A DNA stretch of 64,000 bases from Corynebacterium kroppenstedtii (GCF_016894245.1 NZ_CP069792.1:2108001-2172000); one strand, 5' to 3'; shown: positions 26,784 through 35,720, numbered from the stretch's first letter. Numbers and translations: made by a program. The notes: generated from the letters alone by a model not told the origin.

Positions 26784-27146
26784 ATGATGGAAAAGGAACG
26801 TTCAACACAGGAAGTCCGTTGTCAGTGGTGCGGGAATCCAGTCGAATACTCGGGGCGTGGACGCAAACCTAAATACTGCTCACGATCCTGCCGACAACGA
26901 GCCTACGAGCAGCGCCATGAGGGCCGTGGCGTCGGAATATCGGACTCAGACATCGTCTTGCGGGGCAAGAAAGCACAATACCTATTCGATTCACTATTTG
27001 AATTACGTTGTGCAGCGGAAGATATCAACACGGCTGCGCAAGAAGGTGCAACGTCAAGCGAAATTGCTGCTATGACTGGAGATCTTGTGTCGTTGGCGCG
27101 AGATATTGAGTCCATCCGCCTGGGTGTTGAGCAAGCTAATACATAA
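26784..27146 (+). CDS. Small actinobacterial zinc-ribbon protein
   Basis: The function is not known to me. The 120-residue protein has an N-terminal zinc-ribbon motif, CQWCGNPVEYSGRGRKPKYCSRSCRQRAYEQR: two CxxC-like pairs with a basic GRKPKYC centre, a pattern widespread in uncharacterised actinobacterial proteins. The C-terminal two thirds (residues 50-120) are predicted helical, with no known domain. Nucleic-acid binding is plausible but unproved. Two adjacent ATG codons (26784, 26787) follow GGAAG. It precedes the YceI-like gene by 18 bp. Confidence 0.75.
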   Translation: MMEKERSTQEVRCQWCGNPVEYSGRGRKPKYCSRSCRQRAYEQRHEGRGVGISDSDIVLRGKKAQYLFDSLFELRCAAEDINTAAQEGATSSEIAAMTGDLVSLARDIESIRLGVEQANT

Positions 27147-27164
27147 AACACTGCGGCTAGTACC

Positions 27165-27857
27165 ATGGCGCTTATGAAGAAGCCTTGGATCACATTGGTC
27201 GTCATAGCAATTGTCACCATTGTCTTAGCATCTGTTGGCCCGGTCGTGTATAAAGCAGCTACCGACCGGGGGACAAAAACTGATTCTCTCACGGACGGCG
27301 ATGCCAAGGCAGCAAGCACCGATATCAATGGCAGTTGGAAGATTGTCCGAGGATCAGGGAAGAACGCAACATCTGCCGGATATACTTTCCACGAGATTCT
27401 TCCTGGTAAATCCAAGGAAACAAGCGGATCAACAAATAAAGTTGACGGGTCATTCATCGTGTCAGATCAAAAGTTGGAAGAAGGATCGGCATCCAGTGAT
27501 CTGACGTCGATTTCCAGTGATGTTGAAAAACGCGATATCAATGTCCGACGGACCATACTGAACACTGATGAGTTCCCGAAGGCAGTGTTCACAATAAAAG
27601 GCCCAGTGGACGTATCATCGTTGCCGGATGACGGACATGCCGATGAGATTACCGTGCCGGGAACCATGGAAATTCACGGCGTGAAAAAAGACATCGACGT
27701 GAAGCTAAAGGCACTGCGCACAGGTAAGAAACTGATTGCTTCGAGTACGATTCCGATTAATAGGCGTGACTACGATATCGAATCGCCACAATTCGTCGCA
27801 GCTAAGATTGACGAAACGGGCGAGATTAACCTACTGCTAACAATGGAGAAGCAGTAA
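27165..27857 (+). CDS. YceI-like lipid-binding protein with N-terminal membrane anchor
   Basis: The 230-residue protein has one N-terminal hydrophobic helix (about residues 8-28), then an extracytoplasmic YceI-type beta-barrel: GSWKIVRGSG, AGYTFHEI, GSFIVSDQKLEEGSASSDLTSISSDVEKRDINVRR, FPKAVFTIKG, TVPGTMEIHGVKKDIDVKL and SSTIPINRRDYDIESP. YceI proteins bind polyisoprenoid-like lipids in a barrel; the physiological ligand here is unknown. The Cys of a lipobox is absent, so it is an anchored or secreted protein, not a lipoprotein. Start at ATG 27165 or 27174. It overlaps the next gene by 1 bp (TAATG). Confidence 0.85.
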   Translation: MALMKKPWITLVVIAIVTIVLASVGPVVYKAATDRGTKTDSLTDGDAKAASTDINGSWKIVRGSGKNATSAGYTFHEILPGKSKETSGSTNKVDGSFIVSDQKLEEGSASSDLTSISSDVEKRDINVRRTILNTDEFPKAVFTIKGPVDVSSLPDDGHADEITVPGTMEIHGVKKDIDVKLKALRTGKKLIASSTIPINRRDYDIESPQFVAAKIDETGEINLLLTMEKQ

Positions 27858-28042
27858 TGAGTGACGAAACACTAATTTGGACACGGTGGCTGCGATTAGC
27901 AGTCTTAGCCGTTCTTATCGTGATCGCGCTTATTCAGAAGTTGTGGATCATATTGGTTGTCTTCGCGGTGTTGTTCGTACTCACCATCGTCCAACTGCGC
28001 CAGGTGTATCGCTCGAAGAATAAGCAGCGGCCCGCTCAATGA
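27857..28042 (+). CDS. Small two-helix membrane protein
   Basis: The 61-residue protein has two hydrophobic segments (about 12-26 and 28-46) separated by a short turn, and a basic tail (RSKNKQRPAQ). Its ATG shares a base with the YceI stop, so it is probably translated together with it and may be a partner in the envelope. I do not recognise a family. The tight coupling supports it being real. Confidence 0.7.
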   Translation: MSDETLIWTRWLRLAVLAVLIVIALIQKLWIILVVFAVLFVLTIVQLRQVYRSKNKQRPAQ

Positions 28043-28319
28043 TGATCTCCGAAGTCTTGATGTTGCGTGCCTTGGTAATACGTGGCTAAGCGAGTAGAAC
28101 ATCCCGTTACACACGATTATTAAGTCACTGTGACAGAAAGAGTGTTAGGGAGTGTACCCTCAGGGATCTGCGGTTGAGGCCGGTTGGGCGCATATTATCC
28201 GCGCTCTGCAGTAAAACACCACAATATATTTAGCCGATAATCTACATTATGTCACTTTAAGGACACTGTATTACTAAGCTCCGATACTCCACATTGTGAT
28301 TGCGAGGAACACTAAAACT
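28043..28319 (+). other. 277-bp intergenic region without a recognised gene
   Basis: I see no convincing coding sequence or tRNA here. Weak elements are a CCTCA/TGAGG inverted repeat around 28158-28179 and AT-rich stretches (ATATATTTAGCC, TCTACATTATG) that could hold the promoter of the DNA-repair gene that follows. A GAGGA ribosome binding site lies near 28303. Confidence 0.4.
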
Positions 28320-28814
28320 ATGCGCATCTGGTCACTACACCCCCGCCTGCTAGACCGTCGCGGACTCGTCGCATGTTGGCGGGAAACTTTACTCGCGCAA
28401 AAAGTTCTCCGTGGACTCACTAAGGGCTACACGAGCCATCCGCAGCTGGAAAGGTTTAAGGCCACCGACAATCCCATGTTATCGGTTGCGACATATTTAC
28501 ACGCGCTCGCTGATGAAGCTGACTCTCGTGGATATAACTCTAACCGCGACCGCATCGCCTATAGCTCGGACGATCTAGCCCAGGCTGCACAAGCCCCGAA
28601 CTCAATCCCCGTGACGATAGGCCAGCTCCGCTACGAACTCCGGTTCCTCGGTACAAAAGTGGCCAACCGAGATCCCGAGTGGCTGTCGTCCACTCTCAAC
28701 AGTTATCTCCAGCCCACTGACAGTGATGAGAATCAAGTCATTCCCCCAGCTCATCCACTATTCGACGTCATTGAGGGTCCCATCGAATCGTGGGAGAAGG
28801 TTAAAGATATCTAA
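28320..28814 (+). CDS. Pyrimidine-dimer DNA glycosylase (T4 endonuclease V-like)
   Basis: The 164-residue protein begins MRIWSLHPRLLDRRGLVACWRETLLAQKVLRGLTKGYTSHPQLERF, the characteristic N-terminus of the Pyr_excise family related to phage T4 DenV. In that family the enzyme flips out and cleaves the glycosyl bond at UV-induced pyrimidine dimers, then nicks by beta-elimination using the N-terminal amine. The start at ATG 28320 places that conserved end at residue 1; the earlier in-frame start at 28296 would add eight residues. Several bacterial members are unproved as glycosylases, so substrate is inferred. It is monocistronic here. Confidence 0.8.
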   Translation: MRIWSLHPRLLDRRGLVACWRETLLAQKVLRGLTKGYTSHPQLERFKATDNPMLSVATYLHALADEADSRGYNSNRDRIAYSSDDLAQAAQAPNSIPVTIGQLRYELRFLGTKVANRDPEWLSSTLNSYLQPTDSDENQVIPPAHPLFDVIEGPIESWEKVKDI

Positions 28815-28896
28815 CTGAGCAGGAACAACGTATTCTTATCTTTAGCCAGGTACTTTCTAGTTCATCTTCGTCCAGTGGCCCGGTCCTGACCCGTCG

Positions 28897-28902
28897 TATA
28901 CC
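28897..28902 (+). promoter_or_regulatory. Candidate -10 of leaderless ABC-exporter operon
   Basis: TATACC is followed by 8 nt and the ATG of the ABC ATPase gene at 28911. No ribosome binding site is seen, consistent with a leaderless mRNA. Confidence 0.4.
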
Positions 28903-28910
28903 CTGGCGAC

Positions 28911-29795
28911 ATGATCAGCGTCCGAGATCTCAACAAGACCTTCGGTAGTAAGCGTGCCCTCCACGACTTATCGTTCGATATTAAGCCTGGGCTAATTACT
29001 GGGTTTGTGGGTGGCAACGGCGCCGGCAAGACCACAACGATGCGCATCCTGCTCGGCGTACTCTCCCACGACTCAGGTGAGATTCTCGTCGATGGAGATC
29101 CCATCACCAGCGATTACCGCGCGGGCATTGGTTACATGCCTGAGGAACGTGGCCTCTACCCAAAAATGCCGGTGATTGACCAGCTTGTCTATCTTGCCCG
29201 CCTGCATGGATCCTCTGCAAAGGCAGCAAAGACCCGCGCAATGAACCTGCTGGAACGTTTGGACCTCGGCAACCGTGCGAAGGACAAGCTCGAAGAGCTG
29301 TCTCTCGGCAATCAGCAACGCGCCCAGGTGGCTGCCGCATTAGTACACAAGCCCAGCGCTCTCGTACTGGACGAACCATTTTCCGGCCTGGACCCGTACG
29401 CAGTGGACATTACCCTGCAGGTTTTGCAGGAAACTGCAGACACCGGTATTCCCGTCCTCTTCTCCTCTCATCAGCTGGACGTCGTGGAACGGCTCTGCGA
29501 TGTGCTTGTCATTCTCGCCGACGGTCGCGTGGTGGCCAGCGGCACACGCGATGAACTCATCGAGCAGCACACCGAGGCCGAATGGGAGCTCGTCACAGCC
29601 GCAAGCACCGACTGGGTTCACTCAATAACCGGCGCGACAATAACTAGTGCCGACGAGGGACAGGTCCGGTTCCACGCCGACTCGGTGAACGTCGCCAACG
29701 AGGTTCTCCGCGAGGCCACCTCCCGCGGACCCATCCACAGCTTCGGTCCTGTACGCCATTCCCTGCATGAGATTTTCGCGGAGGTCACGCGATGA
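28911..29795 (+). CDS. ABC transporter ATPase, NatA-like
   Basis: The 294-residue nucleotide-binding subunit has all motifs: Walker A GGNGAGKTTT (about 35-44), a Q-loop replaced by the GYMPEERGLYPKM block typical of NatA/YhaQ proteins, signature LSLGNQQRAQ, Walker B ALVLDEPFSGLDP and the H-loop SSHQLD. The C-terminal 70 residues are the extended regulatory end of this subfamily. It overlaps the permease gene by 4 bp. NatAB-type systems export Na+ or peptides and drugs; the substrate here is unknown. Confidence 0.88.
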   Translation: MISVRDLNKTFGSKRALHDLSFDIKPGLITGFVGGNGAGKTTTMRILLGVLSHDSGEILVDGDPITSDYRAGIGYMPEERGLYPKMPVIDQLVYLARLHGSSAKAAKTRAMNLLERLDLGNRAKDKLEELSLGNQQRAQVAAALVHKPSALVLDEPFSGLDPYAVDITLQVLQETADTGIPVLFSSHQLDVVERLCDVLVILADGRVVASGTRDELIEQHTEAEWELVTAASTDWVHSITGATITSADEGQVRFHADSVNVANEVLREATSRGPIHSFGPVRHSLHEIFAEVTR

Positions 29796-30958
29796 ACGCC
29801 TCGCCCCAGACTCACTCGTCCCCAGCTCATGGGAACGGTCATCTCGCCTCCGGGAGCACCGAACGTACATCCTTCTGGACCGCCGTCGGCCTCGTGGCCG
29901 GCCGTGAGATGAAGGTCAAGATGATGTCCAAAGCTTTCGTGGTAACGACGGTGATCGTGCTCGGGCTGCTCATGCTGGCCGTACTCTTGGCCCCGCGCCT
30001 CGGAGATCTCTTCGGTGGCGACGGGAAGAAAGTGGCCGTGACCGCCGAAACGTCCCAGGTGGTACAAGGTCTTGGCGACTCCTACAAGCCTCAGGTCATG
30101 GACTCCGCGGAAGCTGCAAAGGACGCCGTACGTAACGGCGACGCGGACGTCGCGGTGATCACAGATAAGGCATCCCCTGCCGGCATTACCGTCGTCGGGC
30201 TGGATTCCACGCCAGAGAATATGGTCCAGGCTCTGTCGGTGTCTCCGAACGTGGAGTTACTAGATCCAGACGCCCCTAACCCAGGCGTACGATATTTCAT
30301 CGCCTTCGGGTTCGGCATCGCGTTCTTTATGATCGCTATCATCTACGGCCAACAGATCGCAGTCTCAGTGATCGAGGAAAAACAGTCTCGCATCGTAGAG
30401 ATTCTTCTCGCGACAATCCCGGCGAAGGCCCTCATGACTGGCAAAGTCATCGGTAACTCCGTGATGGCTTTCTTGCAAGTGGTGCTGATCGCCGGAGTCC
30501 TTCTACTGGGCATGCGGTTTAACAACTCCGTTCTACCGCTCGATGGCCTCAGAGCACCGATCCTATGGTTCGTGTTGCTATTCGCGATCGGGTTCGTGAT
30601 GATCGCTTCCCTGTACGCCGCGGCCGCCTCCCTCGTTTCTCGTCAGGAGGACATCGGTTCGACGTCGATGCCCGTGATGATGCTGATTATGATCCCGTAC
30701 GTCGCGGTGATCTTCTTCAATGACAACCCAGAGGCGCTGCGGATCATGGCACTTATCCCCTTCTCTGCCCCCGTGGCAACGCCACTACGCGTGTTCTTGG
30801 GCCAAGGCACGCTCTGGGATCATCTTCTCTCCCTCGGCATCCTGCTCGTGGCGACCGCACTGGCGATCTGGTTTGCGTCGGCTATCTATGAGCGCTCTAT
30901 CCTTCGCACGGGCCAGGCCATTAAGTGGTCCCAGGCCTTGCGTGCCCGGGCTGACTAG
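29792..30958 (+). CDS. ABC-2 type permease, NatB/YhaP-like
   Basis: The 388-residue partner of the preceding ATPase has a first transmembrane helix (about 47-65), a large extracytoplasmic domain (about 70-165) containing an SEDAK-like DSAEAAKDAVRNGDADVAVI repeat, then five to six helices. YGQQIAVSVIEEKQSRIVEILLATIPAKALMTGKVIGN is the diagnostic coupling loop of this family. Start overlaps the ATPase stop (ATGA). It is the last gene before a convergent cation transporter, with an imperfect hairpin (TTCC..TTCA/TGAA..GGAA, about 31035-31060) in between. Confidence 0.87.
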   Translation: MNASPQTHSSPAHGNGHLASGSTERTSFWTAVGLVAGREMKVKMMSKAFVVTTVIVLGLLMLAVLLAPRLGDLFGGDGKKVAVTAETSQVVQGLGDSYKPQVMDSAEAAKDAVRNGDADVAVITDKASPAGITVVGLDSTPENMVQALSVSPNVELLDPDAPNPGVRYFIAFGFGIAFFMIAIIYGQQIAVSVIEEKQSRIVEILLATIPAKALMTGKVIGNSVMAFLQVVLIAGVLLLGMRFNNSVLPLDGLRAPILWFVLLFAIGFVMIASLYAAAASLVSRQEDIGSTSMPVMMLIMIPYVAVIFFNDNPEALRIMALIPFSAPVATPLRVFLGQGTLWDHLLSLGILLVATALAIWFASAIYERSILRTGQAIKWSQALRARAD

Positions 30959-31073
30959 CGCACCATACCCGGAACCACACAACGAGGGTCACGGCTTGGT
31001 CCGATCCAACTGAAGACGTGACTGGACCCGCCTTTCCCCTTCACTAAATGAAAAGGAATTCACTTACGGGCAG

Positions 31074-31718
31074 CTATCGCTCAGTAGCGGCAAGCGCTTC
31101 ATGGGACGTGGCAGCACACGACTCCCCTTCCCACGCTTCCTTGCCCTCATGAACAGCAAGAGCAGCCACGACCAGGGCAGCTACAGGGTCCGCCCACCAC
31201 CATCCGAAGAGCCAGTCCACAACCAATCCGACCAGCACGGCCACTGACAAGTACGCGCACACCAAAGTTTGTTTAGAGTCAGCCACCGCGCTGGACGAAC
31301 CCAAGGCCCGTCCTGCGTCTCTCTCAAGAAATGACACGAGAGGCATGATGATGACACTCGCTATCACCATGCCCAAGCCGACAGCGCTGTGATCAGGTTC
31401 CCGATGATTCACCAAAGCGATGATTGACTCCACAGCGACATACGCGGCAAGCAAGAAAAACAACCACGCGATCAACCGCAGCGTGGGCTTCTCCCACCGC
31501 TCAGGGGCTCGTCGGCTATATTGCCACGCAATTGCTACGGCAGAAGCAACCTCAATCGTCGAATCGAGGCCAAAACTCACCAAGGCGCCCGAGGAGGCAA
31601 GCCGCCCCGCACTCACTGTTACCACAGCTTCAACCACGTTGTACGCAATCGTAAACGCGACAATGAAACGAATACGCCGTTGTAACTGGTGAACACGGTG
31701 GGAACTACCTATTTCATT
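31074..31718 (-). CDS. Cation diffusion facilitator-like transporter, short form
   Basis: The 214-residue membrane protein has five to six transmembrane helices and lacks the cytoplasmic C-terminal domain of standard CDF proteins. Metal-site-like motifs are FGLDSTIEVAS in the second helix and VADSKQTLVCAYLS in the fifth. This pattern is common in actinobacterial cation transporters of the CDF superfamily; the ion is unknown. GTG 31718 begins VNEIGSSHRVHQLQRR; an upstream start at 31769 would add a Cys-rich stretch that looks non-native. It lies 66 bp downstream of the SulP gene in the same direction. Confidence 0.75.
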   Translation of the reverse strand, partial: NEIGSSHRVHQLQRRIRFIVAFTIAYNVVEAVVTVSAGRLASSGALVSFGLDSTIEVASAVAIAWQYSRRAPERWEKPTLRLIAWLFFLLAAYVAVESIIALVNHREPDHSAVGLGMVIASVIIMPLVSFLERDAGRALGSSSAVADSKQTLVCAYLSVAVLVGLVVDWLFGWWWADPVAALVVAALAVHEGKEAWEGESCAATSHEALAATER

Positions 31719-31784
31719 CACAGTTTTATTGTGCTCTCCAAGGCAGAGAACGGCACATTTGCACCCCACCTGCCTATCCGAGAA

Positions 31785-33284
31785 CTACTCGTCCACGATC
31801 GTCAGTGAGGACAACCGACGTAGACGCTCTAAGCTGGCGCCCGTTGCTCCCACAACATGAACATGTTTACCGCGCTGACGATACTTATAGGCGATAGATT
31901 CCAAAGCTGATACGGCGGAAGAATCCCACACCTCGGCCTCAGAGACATCAATTTCGATAGTTTTCGCAGAGTCAGTGTAATTAAAGCTGAACACCAGATC
32001 GTTACTCGACGCAAAGAACAACTGTCCCCGAACTCGGTACCGACTGGTCTTGGAGGAATGGTCCACCCGTTCCACCGTCACCATATGAGCAACGCGACGA
32101 ACAAACATCACGCTCGCGCCCAGCACCCCGCACACGACGCCGACCGCTAGGTTATTGGTCACCACTGTCGCGATAATCGTCGCACCCATCACCGCTGTCT
32201 CACTCAGTGGCATTCTCCGGAGCGTTCTCGGGTCGACCGAGTGCCAATCCATCGTCGAAAACGCGACGACGAACATGACGGCGACCAACGCAGCCATCGG
32301 AATCTGTCCAACGATCTCCCCTAGCGAAACCACAAGAACGAGGAGAAATACGCCGGCGAGAAGCGTAGAGAGGCGTGTACGAGCTTGGGCATGGCGCACA
32401 TTGATCATCGTCTGCCCGATCATCGCGCAACCGCCCTGACCTCCAACGAAGGCACTAGCGACATTCGCGATTCCGAGCCCCCATGACTCCCGCGTTTTAT
32501 CAGAGTGCTGGTCTGTGATGTCATCAACGAGTTTCGCGGTCAGCAATGACTCGATGAGACCGACGATGGCGGCCCCCAGCGCGTACGGCGCGATAACGCC
32601 GAAATGGTGGAACCCGAACACCACATCCGGAATGATCAAGGACGGCACTCCATGGGGCAGTTCTCCCTGATCACGAACGGTGGGAACGTCGATATGCCCC
32701 AGAATGGCCAACGCTGTCACAACCACAATGGCCACCAAGGGGCCCGGAATGACGCTGTTCACGCGTGGCCAGATAATCATGATGGCAAGGCTTATGACAA
32801 CGAGCACGTAGACCATCCATGGCACATGAATGACGTGTTGAAGCTGGGCAAGAAAAATGAGGATAGCTAGGGCATTCACAAAACCATTCATGACGCTTCG
32901 CGGGATAAAGCGCATTAAGTTGGCGACGCCGCCGAGACCTAGGGCAATCTGGATCATTCCCGCCAACAACACCGCGGGAACCAGATAATCGACTCCGTGG
33001 TTTTTCACCAGCGGAGCCATGACTAGCGCCACTGATCCCGCCGCGGCCGTGACCATCGCAGGCCTGCCACCGGTAAAAGCGATCGCCACGCACATGACGA
33101 ATGATGTAAATAAGCCAACTCGTGGATCGACGCCTTCGACGATCGAGAAAGAAATCACTTCAGGGATGAGAGCAAGCGAGGTCACCAACCCGCCGAAGAT
33201 CTCTGTACGGAACCGACCCCACGAGGATAAGGCCGAGCGAAACGAACCGACCGTCGCCGGATGGTCGGTAACGGCATCCTTCAC
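31785..33284 (-). CDS. SulP-family anion transporter with STAS domain
   Basis: About 500 residues: a long membrane part with 12-14 helices beginning GGLVTSLALIPEVISFSIVEGVDPRVGLF (the SulP signature region), then a C-terminal cytoplasmic STAS domain (about the last 110 residues, RVRGQLFFASSNDL...IEIDVSEAEVWDSSAVSALESI). SulP members carry sulfate, bicarbonate or other anions with H+ or Na+. GTG 33284 starts one base after the ktrA stop codon; TTG 33308 is an alternative that would overlap ktrA by 23 bp. It is probably translated together with ktrA. Confidence 0.88.
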   Translation of the reverse strand: MKDAVTDHPATVGSFRSALSSWGRFRTEIFGGLVTSLALIPEVISFSIVEGVDPRVGLFTSFVMCVAIAFTGGRPAMVTAAAGSVALVMAPLVKNHGVDYLVPAVLLAGMIQIALGLGGVANLMRFIPRSVMNGFVNALAILIFLAQLQHVIHVPWMVYVLVVISLAIMIIWPRVNSVIPGPLVAIVVVTALAILGHIDVPTVRDQGELPHGVPSLIIPDVVFGFHHFGVIAPYALGAAIVGLIESLLTAKLVDDITDQHSDKTRESWGLGIANVASAFVGGQGGCAMIGQTMINVRHAQARTRLSTLLAGVFLLVLVVSLGEIVGQIPMAALVAVMFVVAFSTMDWHSVDPRTLRRMPLSETAVMGATIIATVVTNNLAVGVVCGVLGASVMFVRRVAHMVTVERVDHSSKTSRYRVRGQLFFASSNDLVFSFNYTDSAKTIEIDVSEAEVWDSSAVSALESIAYKYRQRGKHVHVVGATGASLERLRRLSSLTIVDE

Positions 33285-33285
33285 A

Positions 33286-33972
33286 CTATTTCCGGGCAAA
33301 TGTTTCAATCCGCTCTGGGCTTCCTGCGAGGATCAGTGCATCCGTAGGTTCAAAATCACGGCCATCGGTCGCCGGAACCCACTGGCCACCGTCGCTTCGT
33401 ACGGAGACCACGTGCACTTTGTAGTCCTCCCACAAGCGGCGGTTATCCAGTGGATCGCGAAGGAGCACTTTATTCGGCTTCGTCATAATCATACTATAGT
33501 CCTTGTCGAACTGCACGAATTCCTGGATGTGACCTCCCAGCATGTGCGCGACCCGCCGACCCGTATCGGCCTCTGGGCGAACCACGTGGTGAACTCCCAA
33601 TTGGGTCAAAATTCGCCCATGGGCCTTTGAATCCGCTTTGGCCCACACATCCTTAACCCCAAGTTCCATCAGGTTCGACGCCGTCAAGATGGAGGCCTCA
33701 AGATTCGATCCAATCGCAACAACAGCTCGACCAACCTGATCGACACCCAACTGACGCAGGGCCTCAATATCAGTTGAGTCAGCGACGGCAGTATTCGTGA
33801 CGATATCGGCCGCATTCTGGACCATCCGCTGCCTACTGTCTATTCCCATCACTTCGACACCGTGGTCCGTCAGTTCTCTAGCCATTGCAGACCCGAAGCG
33901 GCCTAAACCAACAATAACGACCGGCGCCAGATTCATCTTCGGACGGGGTGTTGATGAAAAGAAATGCACCAT
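33286..33972 (-). CDS. ktrA: KtrA/TrkA-type potassium uptake regulatory subunit
   Basis: This 228-residue cytosolic protein controls the adjacent KtrB channel. The N-terminal RCK domain has the Rossmann glycine motif VIVGLGRFGSAMARELTDHG (residues 17-36), an acidic strand-2 end (GIDSR) and DSTDIEALRQLGVDQVGRAVVAIG. The C-terminal RCK_C domain starts near residue 145. The ATG at 33972 has GGGAGGA 9 nt upstream. It lies 99 bp downstream of ktrB. Confidence 0.92.
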   Translation of the reverse strand: MVHFFSSTPRPKMNLAPVVIVGLGRFGSAMARELTDHGVEVMGIDSRQRMVQNAADIVTNTAVADSTDIEALRQLGVDQVGRAVVAIGSNLEASILTASNLMELGVKDVWAKADSKAHGRILTQLGVHHVVRPEADTGRRVAHMLGGHIQEFVQFDKDYSMIMTKPNKVLLRDPLDNRRLWEDYKVHVVSVRSDGGQWVPATDGRDFEPTDALILAGSPERIETFARK

Positions 33973-34071
33973 CGGGATTGTCCTCCCCTAGTTGCGATTT
34001 TACTAATCCTGACGTGGCTGGACGGGTTATTACACTGTGCCAGGACTTTAAAACCACTCTCGTTCCAGCGT

Positions 34072-35505
34072 CTAACCAATGAAGGGCCGTTCTTCTGGAT
34101 AGGAAAAACGTCGCGCTTTGTCTTGACCTGCTAACGCGGTCACCAACGTGATCGGGCCAATGCGTCCCAAATACATAATGAAGCACAAAATAATTTGCGA
34201 CGAGCCCTGCAGCGACGGCGTGATACCGGTCGTCAAACCGACGGTGCCGAATGCTGAGGTGACTTCAAACAGAATCTGGGAGCCAGTGAATCTGTTTTCG
34301 ATCAACATCAATGAGATGACACCAACCGCTATCAGCATGATTCCCAGTGCGAATACTGTCATCGCCTGCCGGACAACCGAATAAGAGATTTTTCGGTGTC
34401 CAATGACGGTGTCGGTCTCGCCACGGAATTCTGCGATCATTGCAGCCACGAGGACAAGAAGCGTTGAAATTTTTATACCACCCGCGGTTCCTGCAGAACC
34501 ACCACCGATGAACATGAAAATGTCAGTGATAAAAAGTGTCGACGGATGAAACTGCCCGTAGTCCACTGAGTTGAAACCCGCGGTACGAGGAGTTACGGAT
34601 TGGAAAAAGGCGGTGAGAATTTTTTCACCTATCGGCATTCCAGCCATGGCTTTGTTCCATTCCAAGACGCCAATCACAAACCAGCCGCCTAAGACCAAAA
34701 CGCCTGTTCCGATGAGCGTCAGGCGAGACGTCACGCTGAGATGTCCTAGTCGCTTCTCTCGGTTTGACCAGTTCCAGCCACGTAAAACACGGATCCTTAG
34801 CCTCGTGACAAGTTCGCGAAGGACCGGGAAGCCTAATCCGCCAATGACGATGGCACCGGCCAGGGGAAGAAGAATCCACGCATCCGCAGCATACGGAACG
34901 AGGTTATCTTTTCGGAGGCCGAAACCCGCGTTGTTAAATGATGAAATTGCATGGAAGAGGCCTTCCCCCATAGCGCGATCACCCGACATTCCGTAGTGAT
35001 TGGCAAATCGCGATGCCAACATCAGAGTTACAGCGCCTTCTGCAAGGGCTGTAAAACCAAGGGTGGCAATAAGGGTGGATTTCACGTCGCCAATGGATAA
35101 TGTGCGCCCTTCTGCAGCGGCATTCATCCGTAGTCGTAAACCAAACCGCCCCGTAAGAATCATCCCGGCTAGAGACGTCAAGCTCATAATTCCCAAACCA
35201 CTCAGTTGAATGAGTGTGGCAATTATTATCTTGCCCGCAATGCTCCAGTGACCTCCCGTATCCACGACGGTCAGCCCCGTCAGTGAGACCGCCGAGGTCG
35301 ACGTAAAAATTGCTGTTAATGGGTCCGTCGCCGTGTGCGTAACACTGGAAAACGGCATCATCAGTGCTAGAGCGCCGACAACAATAAGCCCAAAGAACCC
35401 GATGGACACCAACTGTGTCGGATTGAGGGAGCGCCCACCTATTCTTCTTTTTGCCACGAGAGGGAATAGTAAGCCTGCACTCGGCTCAGTGCTAGTCGGA
35501 TGCAC
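34072..35505 (-). CDS. ktrB: KtrB/TrkH-type potassium channel subunit
   Basis: The 477-residue membrane protein of the Trk/Ktr/HKT family has four M1-P-M2 repeats. Filter-like loops are visible as STSAVSLTGLTVVD, ISSFNNAGFGL, TPRTAGFNSVD and TSAFGTVGLTTG, with one key Gly in each. Other typical stretches are GGGSAGTAGGIKIST (the gating-loop neighbourhood) and MYLGRIGPITL near the C-terminus. A GTG codon starts it. With KtrA it takes up K+ using the sodium gradient in relatives. It leads the minus-strand ion-transport run. Confidence 0.92.
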   Translation of the reverse strand: MHPTSTEPSAGLLFPLVAKRRIGGRSLNPTQLVSIGFFGLIVVGALALMMPFSSVTHTATDPLTAIFTSTSAVSLTGLTVVDTGGHWSIAGKIIIATLIQLSGLGIMSLTSLAGMILTGRFGLRLRMNAAAEGRTLSIGDVKSTLIATLGFTALAEGAVTLMLASRFANHYGMSGDRAMGEGLFHAISSFNNAGFGLRKDNLVPYAADAWILLPLAGAIVIGGLGFPVLRELVTRLRIRVLRGWNWSNREKRLGHLSVTSRLTLIGTGVLVLGGWFVIGVLEWNKAMAGMPIGEKILTAFFQSVTPRTAGFNSVDYGQFHPSTLFITDIFMFIGGGSAGTAGGIKISTLLVLVAAMIAEFRGETDTVIGHRKISYSVVRQAMTVFALGIMLIAVGVISLMLIENRFTGSQILFEVTSAFGTVGLTTGITPSLQGSSQIILCFIMYLGRIGPITLVTALAGQDKARRFSYPEERPFIG

Positions 35506-35672
35506 AAAACAACACCGAATAATTCCATTATATGAGACTTGTTTTTCGCATTTCGGGAAAGTATTCTTTGGCTACTTGACGTGTCTAGATGGCGTCACCT
35601 CTGCCGACTAGTCGCCCAAGGTCCTATAGCCAACCTCTTTTGCTATATCAGCTATCTGCCCATAAATACGTG

Positions 35673-35698
35673 AAGCATGTACATACATAAAGCATGTA
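35673..35698. promoter_or_regulatory. Direct repeats upstream of MHS transporter
   Basis: AAGCATGTA occurs twice (35673-35681 and 35690-35698), 17 bp apart start to start, within an AT-rich stretch that ends about 23 bp before the transporter GTG. The spacing is a little under two helical turns. Candidate activator or repressor site; the regulator is unknown. Confidence 0.35.
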
Positions 35699-35720
35699 TT
35701 GAGTAAGAAGGACTATTCGC

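Noticed and set aside
28911..30958. NatAB-like exporter as a recent transfer
   Set aside because: By eye its codon use does not differ clearly from its neighbours, and no mobility genes or flanking repeats are present. A computed composition profile would be needed.
33019..33630. 203-codon plus-strand frame over sulP and ktrA
   Set aside because: It spans two clearly real minus-strand genes and has no family features.
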